A stretch of 64,000 bases of DNA from Atherinomorus stipes (lineage: Eukaryota > Chordata > Actinopteri > Atheriniformes > Atherinidae). The notes under the pieces are model-generated. The model was given only the letters and a program-made list of their open reading frames with translations, was not told the DNA's origin and ran no database searches. The stretch lies in assembly GCA_023101725.1 (NCBI GenBank), contig JALJCO010003102.1, forward strand, positions 62,001 to 126,000, written 5' to 3'. The position numbers and the translations under genes are program-made. Every line of letters starts with the position of its first letter. The first letter of the stretch is position 1. Below are positions 48,591 to 61,914 of this stretch, piece after piece.

Positions 48591-50802
48591 CTTTCATCAT
48601 TAATTTTTGCAATTAATTTGTTGGAATATTAGCATTAAATCAAGTATCAATCCGCATATGATGTCATATTGCTTGCCAGACAACTAATTTAGAAGCCACA
48701 TTATAAAAGCAGCTTATTTCCATTCTAGTGCCTCATCTAATCTAGTATTTGTGCCCTTAACCTTGAGGGAGCGATATCTTGTAAGGAGGTGTGCTGATGT
48801 TTGTACTTGTTATGGCGTGGTACAGTGATGGATGGTACTTAAAGCTGGGATTCAGCACAGCTCGCTGAGTAAATGACATTGGGGTGCGTTCAGGTTAGTG
48901 GAAAACTATGAAAGAGCTTCTCTTGAAATTCCTTGTGAAGATTAAGCTACTCATTTCCTTTAAGACAAAGATGCTTTATTGTCTTAATTTATACAAAGTT
49001 TGACTATTTCCTCAACAACAGTCATACAAGGGCAATTTACACAGATGGAAAAGATAAACGAAGGCTAGCACGATTAACAAAGATTTATTGTTGTACATTT
49101 ATAAAAGTATTTGAAATCATTTGAAGTAACTTGCTTGTAATTAAACATGTTGAAGCACATATAGATGTCATATGATCAGATATGGTTTGGATTCTTTAAG
49201 CCATTTGTTTCCAAAGTAAACTCCGCAGTAGCTTTTCTGTGAAAAGTGATCCAAATTTTTGATTTTTAGTCATTTTTTTATTACAAATCGAAACCTTTTA
49301 CTTACCTAATCTGTGATTTGAAGTGGTTCATTGTTGCAATGCGAGTCCTGACACATGCACCTTTCTCCATGTCATAGTTTTTATGTCTTATTGTCCAAAG
49401 ATATCACTCTGTTGCTTCATTAAAGCTACCCGAAAACTGAGCATCAAATAATGCAAAAATTCTCAGAACAAATACACATGTACAACTTGCAAATATTTGG
49501 AGTTTTTCTCAAAAACTGAAATTGAAACGTAAAAATGGAAGTGTAATTGTGACTAATTATGATAATTTAGTACTGGTATCTAAACATAACCAAATAATCA
49601 AATAAAATGATATCTAAAAGTTAAGTAAATTTAAATTTCAAATGAAGTAATATTCTGCATGGGAGTTTCCCCCCTTGGACCTACTCAAAGCATCAGGTCA
49701 TAACATAAATTAAAGTGTCAGTTTGCCTTGTACAGTAATTGCACATGGTGGACAACAGACATGTAATTAGTTGCTACCCAATTTTTTCAGCTCTATCTTC
49801 TAGTTTGTCCACTTTAACGATAATAAAAAAGAAAAAGGGAGAGCGGGAGAGAGAGAAAGAAAGAGAAATGTGGAAATAAAACAATTTTGACCATCTAACC
49901 CAGCTGGTCTAACACTGGTGAATGAAAACAATTATGATTACAAAACTATGATCATTTTAAACGGCATTCAGGATAAACTGTAGATTGTGGCTGAAAACAC
50001 AAGTACAATATCCCCAAAAAGAAACCCACTGCGCTACAACTGAATAAAGCAATAAAGATGACCTTGTTAGACAGCAAGATTCATGTGAGACATGTATGAT
50101 CACGGTCTGCTGGGAGTTCATCATGTCAGGCTTCAGCCTACGGTGTGTGATTCTAGCACTTTCGTACTGAATAGCATGTTATGCTGTGCTACGCTGGCAG
50201 CTGTGGGTTAGTTAGATGTAATGGCAGTCAACAATGATGGCTATTTGCTAGGTTAGCATGGATGCTGTGACTACATCATCTTTAGAAAAAGTGGAAACTT
50301 TGATCTTAAAAGAAAATGAAAGAAAAACAATCTTTTTTGTGTGAGAGAAATGTGTTTTTGCTCTTTTCCTGCCTCAGCAAGTGTCTGATGTTACCAACTG
50401 GCTCCACTCCATGCTCCGATCTGCTAGCTGAAGTTACACAATGATAGACGTGATAAACAGATGGTTACTCCAATCATCTGCCAAGTATTGTTTGAAAGCG
50501 CTTGCCCTTTTCCAAACACTTTCCAATAACAACTTCCCAGATGGTTCTGTGTAACAATCCGTCTGGCTTGTCAAGTTAGATATGGTCTTACTCTGGAATA
50601 AAACCAAAGTTTTTATTTATTTTGCTCCACCCCGGTGGAGTAAAAACCATTTGTGTCCACCAAGATAATTGGAATATTTATGTAAGAATTGATGAAGATG
50701 CTGATGGGCTCTTCTCATTTCTCCTCTTATTTTCTAATTGGCTGATAAGATAATGAGATTACAATTACAATTTTCAAAATGTGGCAACAGTGTAAGAGTC
50801 CA

Positions 50803-51304
50803 CACTGCAAAAACTGAAATGTACCTTGCACATTTTTCTAATTTCTACTCAAAATATCTCATCACACTCAAAATAAGACAAAATCACCTAAAGAGAAACA
50901 TTTCAGTTAGATATAGGAGCTTGTTTTAAGACAAACGCATCTTATTTCAAGAAATCTTAACAAGAACATTTCACTCATTCCATTGGCAGAGTTTTTTTTG
51001 CTAATTATAAGCAAAAGAATAATAATATTGGCCACTCTTGAAATGAATATTATTTATTTATTTATTTGTTTGTTTATTTATTTGTTTATTTTTGGCTTGT
51101 AATAAGCAAAATAATTCTGCCAATAGAACAAGGGAAATTTTCTTGATAAGATTTCTTGAAATAAGATGCATTTGTTTCAAAAGAAGTTCCTATATCTCCT
51201 TGAAATATCTTTCTTCAAGTGATTTTGTTTTATTTTGAGTGTGATGAGATTATTGACTAGAAATTAGAAAAAATATTCTTGGTACGATTTCAGTTTTTGC
51301 AGTG
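50803..51304. repeat. long foldback MITE, CACTGCAAAAACTG ends
   Basis: Arms run inward from CACTGCAAAAACTGAAAT and ATTTCAGTTTTTGCAGTG and remain complementary for about 200 bp (ATCTCATCACACTCAAAATA with TATTTTGAGTGTGATGAGAT; GCATCTTATTTCAAGAAATC with GATTTCTTGAAATAAGATGC). An ATTT/GTTT tetranucleotide run lies near the middle (51052-51092). The CACTGCAAAAA end is typical of a widespread fish hAT-type MITE; the target duplication is not clear. Confidence 0.85.
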
Positions 51305-51319
51305 CAGTAAACGTATGAG

Positions 51320-51537
51320 CAGGGGCGCACACATCCAGTCCTCAAGAGATACTGTCCTGCAACTTTTAGAGCACACATTCTCCAGCACATCTGAATCAAA
51401 TGAATCACCTCATGTACATGTCATTCAGCTCTGCAGCAGCCTGGTAACGAGCTGTTTATTTGATTCAGGTGTGTTGGAGAAGGGACACTAAAGGTTGCAG
51501 GGTAGTAGCTCCTGAGGAATGGATGTGTGCACCCCTG
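51320..51537. repeat. hAT-like MITE (copy C) with 8-bp target duplication
   Basis: Ends CAGGGGCGCACACATCCAGT and ATGGATGTGTGCACCCCTG. Flanking 8-mers CGTATGAG (51312-51319) and CGTATAAG (51538-51545) match at 7 of 8. It is the same family as the copies at 1517 and 12470, and is inserted only 15 bp after the foldback MITE that ends at 51304. Confidence 0.85.
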
Positions 51538-52275
51538 CGTATAAGCACAGGTAAGATAGAAGTACCACTTATCAACAAATGATTTGTAACAGTATTCTGC
51601 TTATTAAGAGTAATATGTTTGTCGCTTTGAGATGCGCAACAAGCACTTAAATTATGTGGAGCAGCGTGTCAGAATGTATCTCGTCAAAAAATTGCTTTTT
51701 TATCTGACGGGTAACAAAATACCATGGGGGGTGCTGAATCAGCGACAGATGTTGCTTTTGTATCTTCACATGAATCCTGGAAAACTGTCAGATTCCTTCA
51801 GCGCCGCCGACTCCTGCAGAGTTGTAGTTTTGAGGCTTTAACCCCAAACATTAAGTATGTCTGTGATAGGGATCTTTTCTGCTAACCTTTATGGCTCATA
51901 CTGTGGTCACAATCAAGAAAAGTAAGTTGTCTTTTAGTGAGATTAGGACTGAGTATTCATTGCTGAAGGTCCTCATTCACACCTCCACTGGAAGCCTCTT
52001 GCAGAGTTAATAACACATTACAGTAAGTGGTCATCCGCGGTCCAATTAGGTAAAATGTCAGAGTAAGTTCTGTGAGTGGCTGAGTCAGAATTTGCAACAA
52101 GGTTTGTCTGTTTGACCTGATAAAACCATCATCATTTCTGCTGTCTTCTGAAACAAAAAGACAAAATAACTAATATGAAGGCATAGAAATAAAGATGAAT
52201 TTTCACTATTAGAAGTCTAGTAAGGAATTTGAGTCAGGGCTCATGCAGGGGTACCTTTTTCTTTTAAAAAAAATA

Positions 52276-52298
52276 AATAAAAAAAGGGGGGGGGGGTG
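52276..52298. repeat. A-rich then G-run
   Basis: An AATAAATAAAAAAAGG run passes into a G homopolymer. Probable low-complexity or sequencing-difficult spot. Confidence 0.7.
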
Positions 52299-54560
52299 CA
52301 AATAGAAAGTGTATGCATGCTCAATTCTGGAAACGGCAAGATGTAAATATATTTCACCAAACATTCATTATTTTAGCTATAGTTTGGCATTTGAGCAAAA
52401 TTAGTAATTGTTTTTTTGTTCAAGTACTATACATTTATTTTGCAAAACTTTTTTTTTCTTTCCAACAGGGAATTTAGAAATCCAGACTTAGCCTATGTAT
52501 TAAAGAGAGTCACCACGCGGCTGCCTTTGAGTTTATTTACAATTTGTCTCTTGTTTTCAAAAGATATAAATACAGCACCATGTGACAATAGTTGCAAGAA
52601 GTGTTCCTGTCCACAGACACTAACCAATCAGGCGGCCATTCAGTGCTCCGATGGCTCTGCCTGTGAATCTGCCCATGCATTTACTCATCCGTTTGATGAC
52701 CTCACTTACTCGCAGAAGCAGTCTTACACGTCTGTGCCGCCTCATAGTTTGTCATGTTGAAACAACTTACTGAGAAATTGTAAAGATGAGTGAAAGTGTT
52801 TACAGCGGCATTACCTGGCAAGTGTCACACTCCTGCTCAGCTGCAGATTTGAAGTTTCAGCATGTTTTTTTTCCACATTATTTTTGATCTTTGCTAAGTG
52901 TCTTGGCTTTACCTTCATTTTTGTAGGCTTAAGCAAATAATCCAGCTCACTGACCCAATTTTCAAAGCTCATCTCTTTGCACAACAGTCAATAGAAAAGA
53001 AATGGGTTCTTTCCTGAAATACTTTATGAAATCCTTATCTGAAAAGTAAAGGGAAAAAAAATACAATTTTACAGTTTTATTACTGTCATTAGCTGCAGGC
53101 AACAGACATCCGAGGGCTGCTACTAAGATGGGTTATTGTTGCTTCCTGTAGAAAGAACTGGCTACAACACTTAAAGTGGCACATGTATGCGCATCCAGTC
53201 CAGAGTCCCACTGAAATTCTGTCAAAAGGAATTTCACACATATTTAGTCATGTTTCCTCACAACAATAGTGTGGAAGAACATGATTAATGATGAGCTGCA
53301 TGGGGGTGGTGGGGTTATGAAAAGCTGTTATTATAGTTAATTAGTAAGATATCAAAGGATTGCGCATGTAGGTGATGATCGTCTTTGATTAGCAATAAAC
53401 AGAACAGAATGCTACGAGAAATAGAACATTTTAAAAAAGATCTAACATGGGAAAAAGGAAATTCCAAATACTGTATATTGCACATGACGTGCTGGCCTTT
53501 TCCTTTTCAAATGTTGCAATGACTTTTTTTTTTGTCTTGCCTCTGAGTTTTTATGCCTGGTTGTTTATTCTAATTCCTGGACTTTACTGGGAAAAGAGCG
53601 AGATCAGAGCATCTCTACCTACAAAACACAACATCGGCATTGCAGCAGCACAGTTTAACAAATATGACAAATAATCAGATGGAAAAAAACATATTTTTTT
53701 TTCTCTCGTCTCTTTTTGAATAAAGTAGTGCTATTTGTTTACATTAAAACTGAACCAAAGAAGCTTTTTTTTTATCCTTGATATTGTAATAATAGTAAAC
53801 TGAAGAAAAGCAGCTCGCTACATAAATCACTAAAAACAAAAATATTTAGACAAAAGTCTGACACGATTGAAAAGTTGAGGTGTTGCAAGAGACGGAGAGA
53901 GCGATGTTGAAAAGATGGCCATGAATGGATCAGTGCTGTGTTTGTAGCTTGGCAACAACTAAGTTCATGATGTCTCATGCAGCATTGCCAGATAACATGT
54001 GACTGTTCTTTGTAGGCATCATGGACAAAAACTCTCAGTCAACAGTTCAGCATCCAGGGTGAGATGCTCTTTCTCAGTAACAGGATTATACCATCTGTTT
54101 TTAACAAGCACTTCATTCCCTTCCCCTTTACTTTTGTTCTGTCTGCAGCCTCTGTCTGCTTGCATAACTGTTGAGAGCCACACTAAGAAGCACTGGAGTC
54201 AGTTTTTGCATATTTTTTCGCGATAAAACATATTATTCTGCATTACAGATATCCCTAATGTATCATGACCGATGTTCCAAGTTTATCCATCTTATCTGTA
54301 AGGGATTTCCTATCCATGAGAACGACAGGGATGGAAAGGTTTAAACATCCTCCTTGCTCTCTTTTTTTTTACATCATGGACTTCTCTTCAATTCATCTGG
54401 ATTTGGAAACTTATTCTATGAGTTTACGGCTCTGTAAAGTTCAATAAACTCTCTCATAATGTAAACTACTTTCTTGCATGGTTACATACTGTATCCTTTA
54501 CTGTTTTTATTTGTTTTCACACACACACACACACAAAAAGCTGGAAACTGAAAGACTTAA

Positions 54561-55386
54561 AGGGACACATCATCCACAGAATGAAGTGCCTTCATTTTCT
54601 ACTCACCCTCATGCTGAGCAAGACGCTTGAGCACTTTAAGTGGTTTTGTTATCCGCCGACATTCATATAATGGGGTTCACTGGTGTCTGAAACAAAGGGG
54701 TCCATAAAAGTCCACAAAAACTTGGCAATAATTCTCCATACTGCTCGTCCAATGTAATCCAAGTGTCCTGAGTGGGTAGCGTCCATAACTTACTGGAAAC
54801 GACATCTTTAGTATATTTTTATAGCCTAAACAGTACTACATCGTACTTCTACTGTATATGCTCGTTCATGTGAGTTTGCGACACTACGGAAACCGTGGCA
54901 TTCAGCGCCTACTCTGCCAATAACGCAAGCGTAGAAGAAGAAATTTGCTGTTTACATTGTGCTAAGAGATGGGGACAAACACAAGAGGGGTTGGCTATTG
55001 ATTTAAAACAGAGAAAGAAAGAGAACCCACAATCTCATCTGCCGCAGCTTATGTGTTGTGAACTCGCATCGTAAAAGTAAAATGTAGTACTGTTTAGGCT
55101 ATAAAAATATACTAAATGATGTCGTTTCAAGTCAATTACGGACGCTACCCACTCAGGACACCTGGATTACATTGGACGAGCAGTATGGAGGAATAGTGCC
55201 AAGTTTTTGTGGACTTTTATGGACCTTTTTGTTCAGGCACTTGTGAACCCGACTATATGAATGTCGGCGGATAACGAAAACCTCCCCGAATCTCCGGTTG
55301 TATTTGAGATATTAAAAAAGTGCTCCAGAGTCTTGCTCAGGTGAGTAAAAAATGAATACACATCATTCTGTGGGTGCACTTTTCCT
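54561..55386. repeat. TTAA-bounded giant foldback MITE, 826 bp
   Basis: TTAA occurs at 54557-54560 and 55387-55390. Two arms of about 300 bp are reverse complements with few changes: CACAGAATGAAGTGCCTTCA with TGAATACACATCATTCTGTG, CCAAGTGTCCTGAGTGGGTA with TACCCACTCAGGACACCTGG, and ACTACATCGTACTTCTAC with GTAAAATGTAGTACTG. The central region (about 54860-55085) is unique. Such arms could fold into a long hairpin in nrxn1 pre-mRNA. Confidence 0.85.
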
Positions 55387-57711
55387 TTAATATCGCCAGA
55401 GGTACCGCAACAGGCTGCTGCTAGTGTGCCTTCGTTCATTTATTAAGGTCATTTTACATAAACTTTCATGGATGATCAAAATTGCAACAGAGATTTCAGC
55501 CTTGTTGGTAGCTATTTTGTGAATTCAGACCGTTGGCGTCAGTTGCATATCACAAATGTGACAAACACTGAAAGTATAAAGAGAATAAAGCACAGTTAAA
55601 AACGCACTTCGGTCTACGTTTGAAGTGGCATACTGTTGAACCTAACATCCGTCTTTTTCTCTGTGTTGACTTTATGCGTCTGATAAAGGCCTGTTTTCCT
55701 TGCTTGAAGTTAACTGTGCAAGTGTTTTCAACAAACACATTTTCTTTTTTGGCAATGAAATGGCCCCGTTTCCAGCTTACTTATGATATTAGCACTAATT
55801 TATCTCTTTTTATGCCTGCAGTAACCAGCTTATGCTTTACCCTGAGCCATCAGTGTTTGTTGAAACCAAGATAATTGCGGCTGATGGGTCGCAGTGGCAA
55901 TTTTCATTGCAACTGAGATTAGGAAACCAACTGCTTTCTCAATGCAGAGAAAAAAGGCCTGTAATTGCCTGGAGTGAGGTTTGTGTATCTTGACATGGAA
56001 GATTGGCAAGACTGCACTAAAGCTCCACAGATTAGTACATTACCACAGATTGCGCTCCTGCGAGAGAGAGGCAGGAAGACACAGAGATAGAGAGAGGGAC
56101 TTAAAGCAGACAGAGAGAGGCATTTAAAGACTGAACACAAGGAAATGGGCAGAGAAAAGCAGGGGAGCACTATGTGTAAAGAGTAAGCATGATGAAGTGG
56201 GATTATAAAGCAGAGGCATGTGATTGTAAAAGACACAGCAAGAAAATATAGTAATGAACAAATAAGACACTCAAAACGTTGCCTCAAGTTAACTGGAAAA
56301 CATTCTTCTTGAAGGAAATTTGTTTCTTTCTTTATTCAGAGCAAACATTTATTTTCATAGTCAGACCTTCCTGCCTGCCTGGTTTCCTGATAGACATGTT
56401 TTTGCTTCTTTGTGCCAGGCTCAGCTTCATCAGCAGCATCCTCAATTAAATAATATCTTCACATGAGCTGTCATAAAGATCATGTTCGTGAGGTTGGTGG
56501 ATTTCAACAACCTTTGTCTTCTTGTGTAGATCATCGGAGATAACAGATTCCATCAGCACACTCTGGTTTTCAGTACCTTTTCCAAAGAATATTTGTTTTA
56601 AAGATGACAAGCATATGATTCCCCCCACCTAAAGAAAGGGCGAGGGAGAATGTTGAATAAAAAGGTTGGATCAATAAGAACAAGGCTCATCTGGCTCCCC
56701 TGGTAGAGTGGAAGGAGATCTGCTCCAGCTCAATACTACTGATCGATGCCGGTGAGAGACTGCAGTGATGAAAAACTCCATTTCTTGGCCCGCAGAAGGA
56801 AGTGGATGAATTGCAGCAGAAAATAGATTAAAGGTAGATACCTATACCTCAGCTTTAGACTGTGAAATACATCCTTTGCATGTTGTTTTGTTTAGTTATA
56901 GTTCAGCTTTGAGGGAATGGTTTATGGCCCCCTTGCTGGCCCTTAGTGACGGAATGCTGCCAAGTGCTTTAATGATTAACTGTTTAACGTTTCAAATCTA
57001 ATTTATCTTTCCAATACATTACATATTACTTTATGAAATAAGGCTAAAAAAAAGATCACGTTTATGTAGTGCTGTATTTTACTGTCGTGCTGATTTATGT
57101 AGGTGATATGAGTTGAAGCCAGTGGCGTAGCCCCCTTCAGAGATTACTTCCCTCGAGCATTTATGCTTCATTCACTTTCTCTTATCACGCTCAGTCACTA
57201 ACTTGAAAATTTGTTTTTTTCTAGTTATGTTAAGAATGGATCAAGTGCATCTAGGTTATAATGTCATCAGTCATATAGATACATTACAGAAAGAAATGCA
57301 GCTTTAACAGTTTTGCCATTATGATGCATTATAGTAAGCTAAATCACATGGAAATCCCTAAAACTCTATTGTTTTGGAACAGCAACCCTTCAATAATACT
57401 TTAATCATTATTCATCCATATTGATTTGGAAGAGTCCTTTCAACCAGATGTAAATAAATTCAATCTGATCATTTGTTCATGCTTATAAATATTAAATTAA
57501 AATTAAGGATCATGGAAATTGCTCTATGTCATGTTCAAATAATTTCACAGAAAAATAAAATGGATGTAAATGGAAACACCAACATTCTTTTATTTTTATT
57601 TTATCACAGTTCATGCACTGTAAAAGCAATCCAAAACAGTTTGATGACTTTATAGAGTTATAGAAATAACTTTGTAAGGAAACCAGCAGATTACATGAAA
57701 TATTAAGTTAA

Positions 57712-58298
57712 AAGGGAAGTGTCATCTTTTTTTCAATCTGGACCTATTTTCCAGCATGAAATGCGTACATTTAACCACCCAGACAGTTTTGCTGTAATTG
57801 TGGAGATATTTAGATCCACTGGAGATCAGCATATGTCCAATATAACTGAAGTGATGCAGGCAACCACATGCAGCCTCTAAATAAGGCATTATCTGCCACA
57901 AACTCCTTCATTTCACCAATGATTTGTTACGAAACATTAGTCGGACCCTGAGTTATGTTTTGTGGTGATTCATCCTTATTTACAGACATTTTTACTGCGG
58001 CGGCTTTGATGACGTCACTGGTGTGACACCATAGCAAGTAAATGTCTGTATATAAGGACGAATCAAAAAGCCGTTTCAAGCTCACGGGGGGGGGGGGGGG
58101 GCTAATGTTTTGTAACGAAGCATTGGTGAAATGAAGCAGTTTGCGGCAGATATTGCCTTATTTAGAGGCTCCAGTGTATTGGACATACAGGAACTATCTC
58201 ACCTGAAGGAATTAAAGTTACACCAAAACTGTCTGGGTGAGTAAATGAACATGGTAGAAAATAGGTCCAGATTGAAAAAAAACAAAACAAAGTCCCCT
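57712..58298. repeat. TTAA-bounded foldback MITE, 587 bp
   Basis: TTAA occurs at 57708-57711 and 58299-58302. Arms: CAATCTGGACCTATTTTC with GAAAATAGGTCCAGATTG, CCACCCAGACAGTTTTG with AAAACTGTCTGGGTGAG, and CTCCTTCATTTCACCAATG with CATTGGTGAAATGAAG. A G homopolymer (58087-58102) lies in the loop half. It is the same family as 26626-27250. Confidence 0.85.
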
Positions 58299-60526
58299 TT
58301 AAGATTTAACTGCATCTTGCCTATTTAATTTTAACAGTATATTAATGTAGGATTAACAACGGTTTCATTCAATTTTAAAGTATATTCTCAAGGATGATTA
58401 CGTTTATTTAGCTACTTGTGCATTTTGTTTTAACAAAGCTCAATAAACAATATGAAAACCAACAACAGCTCAGAAGATTTAACTAACACCACTTGTTCCA
58501 TCATACAATATTACCTCCTTCACTGCTTTGAAACTATTTTTTGAAAAGCTTGGTATTTGATTCAAGTTTTTTCACTAGGTCATATCCGCCCTCTCAGTTC
58601 AAATTTTCCTCAGGAGGAGAGGACCACACATACCCATCAACATTAAAATGAAGAAACCCATCCATCAAGCAACTTGTTGCACTCCTCCTGGTGCAGAAGA
58701 CAAAGTATTATCTTGACAATCAAAATGATTTTATTTCAATGGTAAACAATCCACATTAAATGCTCATCTGGAAAATTTATGGACATGTAGTACAGTTATT
58801 TATCCTTATTATTAATTACAATGAGATACTGTTTACATGCACAATTAATTAATCATTTGCCATTTTGCAATAATCACTAACTTGCAAGTGTTTCACATAT
58901 AAATACTCACCTGGAAATAAGGGGAATATATGGATTTTATTTTAGTTGGAAATTACTTAAACCACTTCAAATAATATTTTATTTTGTTTTATTTTATGGC
59001 CCTCTAAATAGAAAAGTGAATGCCTTTTCAGTGATGCATAGCAAGGAAATGGTTATGCTCCGTGTGGGAAATTGAATAGTCCATTTCCAATCGAGTGTGC
59101 CCTAGAAAATCCATGGGGGTCAGTGGCAATTTGTCTCAGGAGGTCTACGCTGAGAGTCATTATGCTCAAGACCAACATGTCCTGAGGGACAGAGCCATTC
59201 TTTAGAGGGAAACTTGTATTTCCTTTTTGATTCACCAAATATTTCCCTTTTCTCCCTGTGCATTCTCTTGCAAAAAGGTGAGAGGATTTTTTTTTTTTTT
59301 TTTTTGTTTTGTCCAGAAAAGCAACGCATAAATTGCAAGTTGCAGCAGCATGATAATGTGTACAATGCCACACTTCACAGCCGAAGTAAAAGAGCTACTC
59401 ATTACAGTGGGCTCTCTTTCTGAGTACCTCTTCTTTGTTGAACAAATTGCTCATGTCTCTTGTTTAATTATTCGCAAAGTGCCATATCTACTCCTCTCCA
59501 CCGTGGTTCAGATTACAAGTGTCATGAATTTTAATGGGCAAACTGTGCGACTATCAATCATTATAGTTTGCTCATGTTTCAGCCAGTGGGAAGTGACTTT
59601 TAAGCAAATGTTTTCTGACAGATAAACCTGAGATCGCTGCCACGTGGCTCAATTTTTATTCATACTGTGTTTTAATTGAAAATTATGGCATTGGTGTCCC
59701 GTTACAAAGTCTTGTCATAACTTATAACATATTTCCATAACAGAAATTGTAACACAGACAGTGAGAGGTTTACGCTTAAAAACCATCTTGCCTTATCGGT
59801 CTGTTTGTCTCTAAAGCTGATCTAGAGAAACATTTTCACCTTGAGTGAAGTAAATTAATCTGCTTCTGTGCAAGTCATGTTTCCCCCACTCTCATTTCCT
59901 GCCTTGGCTTTGTTTTTTTCACCTGTATGATCCGCAGATTTAAAACACCAGCTTTGCCCACACATCCACAGAGAGAGACGGAGCATCTGAGATAAAATGA
60001 CCGCACTTGATCCATAGCAGCTTCGTGAATGAAGTCCCTGCTGTCGGTGCCTTGTTGTTTGGCTCGTGGATGACATTCACTGCAGCATCAAAATGGCAAC
60101 ACTATGACTATATCCATGTAATTGTTGTAGAAGGTAGTTGAGAGGAACATGATGAGACCTCGTAGAGCGGGATATCAGTGATTAAAGTGCTTGAAACTGG
60201 ATCCTAAAAATACCAGGAGTGTTGCTATTTTTAACTGTGGCTTTCTAGAACAAACATCAGGTATTTCCTTTGATGGTAAATGGCAAAGAATACAAAAGAA
60301 TAACTGCATAAGAAATGAACCCATAGAGTGTCATAGAAATGTGACCATTGACTATCTTATTTCTAGATGATGTAAAAAAGCTGTTTTCAAGGAAAGTGAA
60401 AAAGAAAAGGAATGAGTGAAGAGGAATCATTTTACATTACTGCAATAAGAAACAAAAGCCCTGGGGGGGAAATATGTTTAAGGCTTTAACATTCTGGCCT
60501 TTTAATGAACTTTGTTTTTTTGTTGT

Positions 60527-60546
60527 ATTATTATTATTATTATTAT

Positions 60547-60599
<53 letters not shown>

Positions 60600-60608
60600 G
60601 TTATTATT
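60527..60608. repeat. (TTA)n trinucleotide microsatellite
   Basis: An almost uninterrupted TTA/ATT run of roughly 26 units with one CATT interruption, in the nrxn1 intron. Confidence 0.95.
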
Positions 60609-60750
60609 GTGTTTTGTTGTGTTTGTGTTTTTTTTTCTTCTTCTCATTTGAACTTTGTTTCAATATTTACTTTAACAAATGCTAGCGAAACAAAAAGACA
60701 AGACAGCCACAGGTTCAGTTTTTAGGCCACAACACTCGCCTTTTGAAATA

Positions 60751-60821
60751 ACCTCAACTATAGTTGAGGTCATTCTGATGCCCTTTTGTGACTATAGTGA
60801 CTATAGTCACAAAAGGGCGTC
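60751..60821. repeat. two adjacent near-perfect palindromes
   Basis: ACCTCAACTATAGTTGAGGT (60751-60770) is a perfect 20-bp palindrome. Directly after it, GATGCCCTTTTGTGACTATA (G) and CTATAGTCACAAAAGGGCGT (C) form 21-bp arms with one mismatch around a 3-nt loop (60777-60821). Both share the CTATAG core. Confidence 0.9.
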
Positions 60822-61048
60822 AGATCTGCAACTTCTGTGGTTAAAAGCATTTGATATTGTGGCAAAGTCAATAGTTCAAGATTTTATAAATATATAACCC
60901 ACTTTTGAGTATGTACATGTCGCTACCTAGGTCCATAGGAATTGGGACAAATGGCACTATCCAGTGGACACAGGCATAAGTACTGTAGATGGTAATCCTT
61001 TAGTTTTTTTTTTTTTTAAGTTACTGGAACAATGTTCAATGGTTATTT

Positions 61049-61055
61049 ATATATA

Positions 61056-61086
<31 letters not shown>

Positions 61087-61224
61087 TTTTTATGTGTTTT
61101 GTTATATATATATAGTGTTATATATGTGTTATATATATATATGTGATATATATATATATATATATATGTTTATATGTATGTATGTGTGTTATATATATAT
61201 ATATATATATATGTTTTATGTATG

Positions 61225-61256
<32 letters not shown>

Positions 61257-61307
61257 ATACATACATATAAACAATATATATATATATATATATATGTTTA
61301 TATGTAT

Positions 61308-61350
<43 letters not shown>

Positions 61351-61358
61351 TATATGTA

Positions 61359-61402
<44 letters not shown>
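61049..61402. repeat. compound (TA)n / TATG microsatellite, about 350 bp
   Basis: Long TA tracts alternate with a recurring GTTTATATGTATGTATGTGT unit, giving a higher-order repeat. The apparent ORFs of I, Y and C residues here are artefacts of the repeat. Confidence 0.95.
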
Positions 61403-61403
<1 letters not shown>

Positions 61404-61914
61404 CCCATTTAACTAAAAAAAATTTATAAAAATGAGAAATAAAGAATTATCCTTTTAGAGGTTTCAATCCATAAATAATTCATTGTGGATCGAAAGTTCA
61501 AGTCAATAGGTCAGGGGGTAAAAGCCAAACAAAGGAAAATATTAGGAGGTGGCTCTCGTTGGTGTCGATCAGTGGGAATGACACACAGGGTCATCTGGAG
61601 GGTGTGGTGGAGCTCAACGTTCAACAGGGAGACTAATCAACTTCGTCATTTCTCCACATATCAATAACACCTGATCAAAACAAAGATTTCTACAGAAGCA
61701 TCCGACGGCTCTCCATCATCATCTTCTACCTTTTTCAAGTCCCACGGGGGAAACAGAAGTAGGGTTTAGTTCGCGCATTAGCAATGTTAAGCTACTGCTA
61801 GTGTATATTAGTTTAGTGCATGAGTTCTGGTTTTTACACAAATGAAAGTTCGTTTTTCAAAATAAAACCCACAGTGCTTACAGTCATTAAAGAAAAGAAA
61901 TGATTATCAGTTAA

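Noticed and set aside
52416..52760. 114-codon plus-strand open frame preceded by a good acceptor-like tract (TTTCTTTCCAACAG)
   Set aside because: The frame enters in a phase incompatible with the neurexin SS1 junction, no neurexin or other domain is recognisable, and there is no matching donor before the stop.
56690..56745. tRNA-like stretch (CTCATCTGGCTCCCCTGGTA)
   Set aside because: No cloverleaf arms or proper B-box could be built around it; probably chance or a very old SINE remnant.
61049..61402. Repeated units with spacing suggesting an array such as CRISPR
   Set aside because: The spacers are TA microsatellite themselves, the genome is vertebrate, and there are no cas-like genes.
60964..61403. 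Open frames of 60-86 codons rich in I, Y and C
   Set aside because: They are translations of the TA/TATG microsatellite.
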